The notes beneath the pieces are model-generated. The model searched no databases. It had not been told where the DNA came from and saw nothing but the letters and a program-made list of their open reading frames with translations. A DNA stretch of 64,000 bases, taken from Lepisosteus oculatus. Taxonomy: Eukaryota > Chordata > Actinopteri > Semionotiformes > Lepisosteidae. The stretch spans positions 27,664,001 through 27,728,000 of the forward strand of contig NC_090708.1 of NCBI RefSeq assembly GCF_040954835.1. Reading direction: 5' to 3'. Shown piece after piece: positions 55,520 through 64,000 of the stretch (position 1 is the first letter of the stretch; each line of letters begins with the position of its first letter). The position numbers were made by a program, and so were the translations under genes.

Positions 55520-58240
55520 ACATATCCCGCTTACACATCGCACGACTTTAATAAATCTATTCTTTATTAATACTAAATAAATCATACTAAAAATACTACA
55601 GCAAAGAGGTCACCTGATTTTTGGAATAATTCCAAATAGCACAATGATCCACTGGCATCCCTGAAGTCTGTTTTGTCCATAATCTTCTAAATACAATCAC
55701 TAAGCAATTATAAGAATTATACCATCCTATTTCTATGTAATGTCCCATAAAAACTAAACCTATTTTTATAAGGCTTTTACTCAAAAGATTTCCAAACACA
55801 CAAAGCATTTGTGAAGTACTATAGTATTTCTAAAGGTTACTGGTACAACATCAATCACTAAAGCTTAGCAATAAAGTTTAGATTGCTGACTATGGACTAA
55901 CTACATTAACTAACTGCAATGCAACAGTTTACATTTTACAAGTAAGAATATCTGGCTGAATTCTTGCATTTGTAGCCAATTTAATGCTAGAGATTTTTTT
56001 AACAGAAGAAAACTACAAATATGAAAACAGCCATAACCACAAAAATTAATGTGCAAATATCAAAAGGATACTTCAGTAATGAAATAATAATCACAGTAGA
56101 AACTAGACACTGTTTACACCATATTGTTAAGAAAAACTCAAGACAGAAATGTTCATGTACAGCTGGAAAAAACAACTTCTAAAACAACAGTGAAGGCTGC
56201 AACATTACGCCCATGTTTTTCCACAATTGTAAGGATAACCTTAAAACTTAAGCTGTTGAGTCCAATCAATTAAAGCTGGAGTTCTGCAGGTTGTACAGGC
56301 ATAAAAGGTAGATCGGTAGTTTATCTGCAGTATAGTCCAGTACTGCATTATAGTCCAGGTGTTTCTTGGTTTAATTTTCCTGTTTATTAATGCTTACTTT
56401 CCTACATTTCCAATGCAGTTCACTATCATTATACACAAAAGCCAAACCATAAACTTTGAAGCTAGCAGACTTCAAGAAAACACCTGTTGGTGTTAAATGG
56501 TGAGGTTTTATTATAATCTAAGGTATGAAAACAACATTTTTAACACACTTTATAATACACCACTTTTTTGTTGTATTCCAAGTGATTTGAAGCATTTCTG
56601 TTTTAATTGAACTTCTAGAGTTATTTCTCCAATGTTTAGGAGGATATCGCCATAATAAGGGGATGCTTGTCATATGCTAAAAGAATAGCTTATGTCAGGA
56701 AAGGCAAAGTCTGTTTTTTTAAAAAAAGCTCCTTTAAAGCCTGGGCCCCAGAAGGTCATTTTATGTTGAGCTGTGAAAGTGCTTTACAGTAAAAACCTTG
56801 TGTAAATGGTTAAAAGCAATGATCCAGGGACCAAAGGTGATTCAGGAGCCTAGAACCAATATTTGTGTGCTCGGTGCAGTCAGATGTTGAAATGTGTTCC
56901 CCGTTTTTGAAAAAGTCCCACTGTATGCTGTTCCTTTTATTTACAATAAGAATCTAGGAACCTCTAGGAGACATCAACTGCAAAGTCACATGACTGAGAG
57001 CCTCTTGAGTCCTGCAGATACAGGGTACCTCATAATTGTAATGAAATCAAATGTGTACTGTACGTGTAAAACTGAAGCTGACCTAACAACCATCCCCTTT
57101 TCTGCAGAGTGTGTTTAATTGTACTGTTTCAGCACATCAGTTTTTTTTTCCCCCACCAACTTTCCAGAGGAGCTATAAATATTTTAAATAAATACACACA
57201 GTATTGCTCATAAGGTCTGCTATTTGAGGTCCAGTTATTTAGATGCATACATCTTATTTTATCTCAGCTTTTCAGCTGAGATACACAGATCATACATGAA
57301 CAATGCAGTAAAAAAATGTCTCATCAAGTATTTAATCATTAGATATAACAGTTTCCCTTTAGGCCTCTGAAAACACCACCTTCTACCTTGTGAATACCAG
57401 AACCTCCTAATTGTCTAAAGGCTTTATTTCTTAAGACATTAAAAACTGCTCAACTTTACAGCTGCATGTTTGCTTCCAGCATTCCAATACCTCTCAAGCA
57501 GTGAAAACAAATAACCTGCTGCAAAGCTGCTTATTATGGAGAAAAAAATCTCAGTTACATTCCCAGATCATAATCATTAGCTTTCCCAGCTGCAAATAAC
57601 TACAGGTGTAAAGAGAAAATGTTCAGACACTCAAAACAACCTGCTGAAACATGAAACCAAGGAATTGTCTTCAGAGATGTTTATTGTCTGGCATACCTCA
57701 GGATAACACAAAACCTTCTATACAGCCAGAACTATACGGTGTACTGAAAAGAGAGCTAATATACAAAAAGAAATCATTTTCAGACCACAATGACAGCAGA
57801 ACACGAACCCTGTACTGTGCACTTAATACTTGAAGATAACGATTTGTGTGACAAACAAATTAACAAAGTCCCTATTTGTCCTAAAAAGGTCCCAAACCTG
57901 AATTTAAGAATAAAATATCCTTTGCGGGATGATATTTCCCAAAGGCAGATGACCCCACCTGTTGCTTTAAACGAAAAAGGTTTTGTAGAGTAACAACTTC
58001 TTTCAACACCAGGTGTGCCCTCGCTAACAGCAGGCTTTCCAGCTATCGTTTGTTTGGTAAATATGGATTTACAAACTGCATTATTAACCAAACCATTAAA
58101 ACAAATCTCGACGCCGACACGTTAATCGTTTAAACCTTTATGCAAAAACAACAAAGGAATCATATCTCGTCACTTGGCAGGGTGTTATGATGAAATCATG
58201 TCTTTGTTGTTGGGGCGACTTTTTTTTTAGTAATATGATG
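55520..58240. other. Non-repeated central segment of the 51694 element
   Basis: The segment has no match elsewhere in the window and no transposase-like ORF. A 67-codon plus-strand ORF (57790-57993) and a 103-codon minus-strand ORF (58091-57780) overlap; neither has a recognised family. On minus, an AATAAA lies at about 57687. Either it is cargo carried by the element, or it is ordinary host DNA between two oppositely oriented element copies. Confidence 0.5.
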
Positions 58241-59539
58241 ATTAATATTACTAAGTAATATTCTTTAGTATAAAAGTTTTTTATTATTGTTATAGAGAAA
58301 CATGATCAGATTTTTCCTGGTTCAGAAAAAAGATGATTAAAATCTGTAATCTTTCCACTTGTATGTCATCGGAAAATACAAGAAGTTTCTGCTTTGTGCT
58401 AAGAGATTAACGAGTACAGCCCCCCTCTCTGCGGGAGTGCTGACTGTGACGAATTAAACCGGTTTCACAGGTATTTTCAAAGTAGGAAGTACAGTACTTA
58501 CTAGTTAAGAAAGCTAGGCTCCTCAATGAAATCGCTTTAACATGCTAATGTGTTGGTGCAACATTCCGGGCGTGGCAAGCTTCCAATGTCAACTCGACTC
58601 GATTGGAAGACAATGAACGTATTCTAGCCCTAAATGAATTAATAGCAAACATGGTTTACATAAAATACATTTTTCCAAGAAAGTTTATAATAATACGATC
58701 TATAGTTGAAATCTGAGCCTAAATATAAAGAAAAAGCATTTTCAGAGAGCAATCTGTGTTTATGTAGAAAAAGCGATTCGGTTTATGAGCAATCTAATTA
58801 CCTATTCGCTTAAAACGCTATATAAAATAACGTTTATTTAAAGATGAATGATAAGTCCCAGTTTAAATAATTTTCGTAGTTAGAAATTATGAAACGCTCT
58901 GTTAAAAGCAAGAGAGTTTTTATGTCCGTTGCAGTAAAAGAAGATGCCTGACAAAGTAGGGCTTGGACAGATTCCAAGTGCTTGTACAAATGTGCTAAAG
59001 AAATTAGATTCCAATGTGCTGCTGAAAAACAGTTTAATATACAGTAAGTCTAAACTCTATCAGCTTTATTTATGGGTTGCAATTTAGAAAAAGTCAAAAA
59101 CCGCACTCAAAATGCAATTTAGAGCTTCCTGGCAAGAGGAGACACCTAAATTAATAATGTAACATGCCACTGTGCATGAAAAAAAGTTATACTGCGATTT
59201 TCCTTAGATACGCAATTAAAAAAAATAAATTTTTGAATCCCTGGCGGAACACATTCCATAAGAATCAGCGCATTTATATATCGCCTTTAAACACATATAT
59301 TTAAACACGCATTTACGATTTAAATCAAAACGTGATTCAAATCAATATAAATGTTTATTTTGAAACGCATAGGTGACTATTCATTGTTATTAAAAAGACT
59401 TAAATTCGATCATGTTGTGATGTTTAGAAATATAAATTTGTTTGGTGCGAGTGAGGTTTTATTTAATCTCTGACCAAGGGATCAGAGATTAAATAAAGGG
59501 CTTTTTTCAAAGAAATGTTTGTTCAAAAAAGAAGTCATA

Positions 59540-59608
59540 GTTCTAGTGGGACTTGATCACAGACCATATGACATGGAAGTCAGGAACCTAACCCACAGCG
59601 CCACCGGC
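59540..59608 (-). repeat. tRNA-like cassette, copy 5 (right arm)
   Basis: The minus strand reads GGCGCTGTGGGTTAGGTTCC, then CTGTGATCAAGTCCC. It is the inverted partner of 52637-52705 and lies beside the inverted AACAAACATTTC module (59506-59524). Confidence 0.55.
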
Positions 59609-60404
59609 ACAGTCACATGCAGAGTGCTGAAAAAGCACTACAGAAACATTATCGACAGACAATGTACAGCGTGTACTATTCTTGCGTTGCGGTACATGAA
59701 TATAATTATATCCTTGTTGACTCCGGTATCACGTTAGTTAAAGACTTCAATGCTTAAAATGTTTAGGGAGAAATGGAATACTGGTGTGTATGTTTTCTTT
59801 AAAGTACCAAGACCAGCCAAATACTGTATGTTTATGTTCCAAAATTAATATCGTTTATGGCCTTAACACGCGTTACAGTATGCTCCTATTCTTTTTATGC
59901 TCAGGTACTAAGATTTCCCTTCAGTGGTAAAATGCCATATAAATATTCAATACTACAACGCGCACAGTAAAGACATTAAATATACCTATACATACTGTAT
60001 ACATACAGTTTGCATACAGTAATATGTTTATGTTCCTAAAACAATCTCTTTTATGAGCATGTGAAAGGCATAGTGAATTGGAGATTCCCAAAAATGACCG
60101 TACTTTGCATGATTGGAAACAAATGTGTGATTGCGAAATGCTGTGGTGTTACTTTTACAAAGACGGTCAATGAAAAAAAGAATGTGGACTAGGGCAATAC
60201 TTTGAGTTTACAGCTTGTCCAAGGTCATTCATTACTAATACTCTTAGTAATATCTTCGGTAAAGACTTTGATGGCGCCAGCTGAAACATGAGAGGTTGAG
60301 CTTTATTAGCACCACCTTGCGGAAATTCCGGATACTATTATTTTACTTGAGGTACTATATGAGAATTTACGGTCTAACTCAAGGTAGACTGCTTAAAGCA
60401 ACCT

Positions 60405-60475
60405 TGCCAATGGCGCTGTGGGTTAGGTTTTCGACTTATACATCACACGCTAGGTGTTCGAATCCAGCCAGAACC
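60405..60475 (+). repeat. tRNA-like cassette, copy 6
   Basis: ATGGCGCTGTGGGTTAGG and GTGTTCGAATCC (60454-60465, best box B of the six), followed by AACAAACATTTCTTTGAAAA (60496-60515). It abuts the truncated end of the 51694 element. The middle part differs from copies 3-5. Confidence 0.55.
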
Positions 60476-60658
60476 ATTCCATTACTTTTTTTTTTAACAA
60501 ACATTTCTTTGAAAAAATAAAACTTTTCCCTGGGTCAGAGCTTAAATAAAACTTCACTCGCACCAAACAAATTACCACAAGCTGAACACTGAACATGTTA
60601 ACCCCAATAATATTGAATTTAGCACTGTAATAAGTTGTTGCACTTTCCCCTGCATCTT

Positions 60659-61104
60659 GTAAAATGCTCCGGTACCATTTTCCAGATGGTAGAGTGTTGT
60701 TGTAACAGAAGGAATAAGGTTCTTGATCCCGAAATGAAGTAAAACAGATGAGTTTATTGCATGCAAGGAACAATAAAGCCGAAGTCTTGTTTCCCGCAAG
60801 AAACAACAAAACCGAAGTATTGTTCGATGTGCCAGTACAAATTTTTAGGTTATATAGTCCTTGCTTGCTGCTTCAGACGTCATTCGAAGTTATGGTAAAG
60901 GGGGTGGGGGTCATGGTATTTGGCCAGTTAAAAGGCCCTGGCCAAATGGTCAGTTTAAGATTATGCCCCCAGGGGGTTCCTTGCTCGCATCTGGAATCCT
61001 TATCAGTTAACCCCCTTTCCTGCCATGAACCCCTGTTGCTTAGAAGTCTAATTTTCAGGCAGAACTGACTTATTAACCCTTTTAACATCTTGTCTCTTAC
61101 TTCA
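60659..61104 (-). mobile_element. Gammaretrovirus-like 3' LTR (ERV-B)
   Basis: On minus the LTR starts TGAAGTAAGAGAC directly after a polypurine tract GGGGGGAA (61105-61112) and ends TTTTACA (60659). TATATAA lies near 60853-60859 and AATAAA near 60748-60753, in the right order for U3-R-U5. The site on the far side of the LTR matches 34720-34745, which is uninterrupted there. Confidence 0.7.
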
Positions 61105-61119
61105 TTCCCCCCTTATAAA

Positions 61120-61540
61120 ATATGGCATACATCAGGACTGCCTATTTTTACACATATAATGTCAGGGCAGATCTTTCCTTTTTAGATGTACAGGCATGCT
61201 TTACCATGACATTGTGTGTTCCACGGTTACAACAAGATGTTATTGATGTTTTTGTACAAGTGATAGTTACAATTATACATATAAAACAATCCTTATCCTA
61301 CAAATACATAAAGTCCTACCCCAGGACCCAAGCGCAGACCTCAGCCATGTGGAGATCTATCGTCAGGATTTTGGAATAGCAATATTGACCCAACTCCGAT
61401 TATAATTTTTTTGGCTGATAGATATGCCAACACCCAGAATGTATTGATACCATATCCCCAGTAATGCTCCTCAGGCCTAACAAGCACACTGTTGGTCTTA
61501 GGAAGCATCAGACACAGAAACGGTAACAACATCCTTCTTT
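61120..61540 (-). pseudogene. env: Residual env region of ERV-B
   Basis: Between the integrase remnant and the polypurine tract lie only about 430 bp. A 63-codon ORF (61532-61341) starts with a hydrophobic leader-like stretch, fitting the position of an Env signal peptide. The rest of Env is deleted. The identification rests on position. Confidence 0.35.
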
Positions 61541-61559
61541 CTGTTCACTCAGTCTCTGG

Positions 61560-62130
61560 TGCCGTGGGTATCTGAAAGTGCGATGCGCGGATCCAGCGAT
61601 CTCATCCTGTCGCTCAGATGGCACAATCAGTAATTAGTAACACTTGATATGGTCCCTCCCAGCAGGATTGCAACGTCTGGCAGGGTATCTTTTCTTCACC
61701 TACACCCACTCGCCAGGTATCTGGTCGTGTCTCCCCTCTGCTGGATGTCCCCAAGCGTCCGGCACCTCTTCACGAGCCCTGTGCACCGCTTCAGTTAACA
61801 AACCTACAATACTTTAATAGAGAGTTAGTGAATTCATCAGTGCGTTAGCCAAACTTGGCCTCCAGGGAGTTTCTTTGGCTGCCCGTGATAATCTCAAATG
61901 GGCTCAGTCTCACAGTTCTGTTTGCTCCAGCCCGCAAACCGCACAGGACTGCAGGTAGAGCATCTACCCACAGTGTTCCTTCAGTTGATCTTTCAGACTA
62001 TGGGTGATGGGGGCAATGCGACTTCCAACTTACCCCTAGTGAGGCAATTACAGCCTGGCACACCTTCCCAGTGTAGTATGCCCCCAGATCAGTATCCAAG
62101 GGACAGGGCAGTCCGTACCACGGGATAATC
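61560..62130 (-). pseudogene. pol: Retroviral integrase remnant (ERV-B)
   Basis: In broken frames the minus strand reads an LWVDALPAVLCGLRAGANRT block and LSPFEIITG (about 61985-61880), typical of the distal integrase core of gamma-like retroviruses. It then reads CWEGPYQVLLITD (about 61670-61632) and DRWIRASHF (about 61605-61580), typical of the C-terminal domain. Order and distance to the LTR agree. Stops and shifts are frequent. The 5' part of the provirus is missing. Confidence 0.65.
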
Positions 62131-62522
62131 TTTGTCATACACTTGGGTATGTGCCAGCCCACATCACATCCTCATACAACCCCACATTCTTTACATTTGT
62201 TCTAACCACTATTAAACATCTATTAAAGGCCTCAACCTGAATTTTCCCTTTTCCCCAATAGAGGTTTCACAGGGGTCTTAGACTCCCGCTCTCCCAGTGC
62301 CGCTCGTCTGGCATCTGCATGGCTGTTACCTTGAGTTACTGGAATTCTTTATTTATTGTGTTATTTACACCTTACACAAGCTGCTTCTGTCGGCAGCTGT
62401 AAAACTACAAATCAGTTCAGAGACAAGCCCAGTATTCTTAACTGGAGTACCTGCCATTGTGAGAGAATCCTATTTCTCCATAGCCATCCAGAATTGTGGC
62501 CTAATGCAACAAATACATACAT
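62131..62522. other. Non-coding, possibly more decayed ERV-B
   Basis: No clear coding match. It lies between the integrase trace and the next TA-flanked element. Confidence 0.35.
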
Positions 62523-62524
62523 TA

Positions 62525-64000
62525 CAGATGCAGCCATTCAAAATGCTCGGTAAATGCCTACCCGCAGGGCACCGCGGTAAGTGATTGGCTGGCCAAAATG
62601 ACCGACAGGGGCACTCGTGGTGCATTGGTTGGTAGTGAAAAGATTTAATCATTTAATGTCTTTACTGTGCACATTTTAATCCGCTTAGTTTTGAATATTT
62701 ATATGGAATTTTACCACTAAAGGGAAATTTTAGTAGCTGAGCATAAAAAGAAGAGGAGCATAACGCATCTGAAGGTCATAAACGATATTAATTTAGGAAC
62801 ATAAACATTACTGTATGTACATAAACTGTTCTGTGTATGGCTGGTCTTGATAGTTTCAAAAAAAAATACACACCAGTCTTCCATTTCTCCCTAAACATTT
62901 TAAGCATGAAAGTTTTATGAAACGGTACCCAAATATGTGATTGCTGTATAGAATTAATTTTAATTTTTAAAAATTAACATGAAAATTAAGCTGTTTACAT
63001 CTTCCGCCTGAGAACAGTCACCCGTTGCTACCCAACGCAGAAACACAGCCACTAACTAGCAAAGAGAGGACATTAGCTAGCCAATATGATAAAGAAATAA
63101 ATGATTATTTTGTTTATTGCTTTTGCACATTTATTTGAACATTTCCATCGATTGTACAAGCACTTGGAAACTGTCCAATCCCTAGTTCATCAGGCATTTT
63201 CTTTTACGCTGCGGGCATTTTCCTGGTCTGTGTCTTCTAGGATATAATGCCAGCGAACTCTTGTTTTTATGTCCACTATAACAGACAATCTCCTTTGCTT
63301 TCAACCGAGCGTTTAATAATTTCCTAAAATGAAAATGACTTACTTTATTTCACTCACGGGATCAATAAAAGTATCTATCATCTGTCTAAACAATGGGACA
63401 GAATTCTGGGGTCTCCCCATACCAGAGATTATGGTAGGGCTTCAGAATGGTGATTGGCTGACACCATCTGACACCCCTCTGATTGAAGAAAAAAGACGTG
63501 CTGGTTTGCTATACATACAGTACTGTACCAGGAAGAGGATTTCTTTCTGTTCGAAACGTGTATTTTAAAAGTTTAAGAAGTAAAAACCTTACAGCGTACA
63601 CAGATTTCGTCATCTTTGTCTTATGCATAATAATGTTCACCGCTCTGTCTAGCAAATTAATAATAAACTTTATTTTATATAGCGTTTTAAACGAATAAGT
63701 AATTAGATTGCTCATAAACCTAATCACTTGCTTTTTCTTTTTATTTAGGCTCAGATTTCAACTATAGATCGTATTATTAATAACCATAATAACAACCAAC
63801 CAACAAAAACAACCATATAAACATAATACCAACCAAAAACATAGATAACGACCACAATACAAAATCAAATATATCAAACCATTATACTCTCGCAAATTCC
63901 TCCAGTTATCATAATCCTGACCCTTATGCAAAACCAAACCCTCCTCCCATCCCAGTTTATCCTCTTTATCATCCTCAAAATCTACCTCGATTTTCAACTT
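62525..64000. mobile_element. Start of another TA-flanked element, near-identical to 31019-32507
   Basis: TA (62523-62524) and CAGATGCAGCCATTC open a 1476-bp stretch that matches 31019-32507 with few substitutions and small indels, including the G-poor block at 63772-63995. The element runs off the window. Confidence 0.8.

Larger units (their letters stand above)
51694..60398. mobile_element. 8.7-kb TA-flanked element with arms over 2 kb
   Basis: The left end CAGATGCAGCCATTC follows TA (51692-51693); the right end is cut within its subterminal array at about 60398. Long arms pair: 51895-52150 with 60020-60275, 52270-52560 with 59690-59920, 52620-52940 with 59310-59625, 53220-53550 with 58680-59000, and 55110-55520 with 58250-58680. 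Each arm carries one tRNA-like cassette. LTR copy f is inserted in the left arm. The centre (55520-58240) is not repeated. No transposase is recognised. Confidence 0.7.

Noticed and set aside
60405..60475. Genuine tRNA gene
   Set aside because: Box B is good, but acceptor and anticodon stems do not pair convincingly and related copies sit at the same place in transposons.

Overview
The window looks like nuclear DNA of a ray-finned fish. It has two single-exon odorant-receptor (OR) genes of fish type on the minus strand, old retroviral and Ty3/gypsy remnants, a 5S-rRNA-derived SINE, a tRNA-headed SINE with a DeuSINE/V-SINE-like body, L2-like LINE pieces, and several large DNA elements flanked by TA. 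The species cannot be named. Only one gene, an OR at 39754-40707, is intact. A second OR (21854-24314) is complete except for one solo-LTR insertion. Almost everything else is transposon-derived or unique noncoding DNA.

Layout. 1-3860: end of a TA-flanked element nested in the LTR of a decayed retrovirus (short gag, protease, RNase H and Env-TM traces). 3860-9900: a 5.1-kb inverted-repeat element and related modules. 9900-13000: 5S-SINE and a non-coding block repeated beside the OR genes. 13000-18500: two decayed Ty3/gypsy pieces around a solo LTR. 18500-24400: unique or unclassified DNA and the interrupted OR. 24400-31000: second copy of the OR-upstream block, invaded by a TA-flanked element and an LTR. 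31019-38351: a 7.3-kb element carrying a SINE, a LINE end, a promoter-like CpG segment and a strongly G-poor block. 38355-45400: intact OR and its upstream DNA, including a segmental duplication. 45600-48676: old LTR split by a 1.7-kb element. 49137-51690: older element and LTR-like debris. 51694-60398: an 8.7-kb inverted-repeat element with arms over 2 kb and a 2.7-kb central segment. 60400-62520: tRNA-like cassette and a gammaretrovirus-like 3' remnant. 62525-64000: start of another element, nearly identical to 31019-32507.

How it fits together. The OR genes appear to have arisen by tandem duplication of a unit that included a non-coding upstream segment with a candidate splice donor. Retroviral LTRs and a family of large TA-flanked elements then invaded the cluster. 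Two features stand out. The TA-flanked elements share termini (CAGATGCAGCCATTC), carry GCGGTA-rich subterminal arrays, long palindromic arms and a recurring tRNA-like cassette, and show no recognisable transposase. The LTR family occurs in a short and a long form with different 3' ends, each supported by its own 4-bp target duplication; the long form has absorbed what looks like the former primer-binding region.
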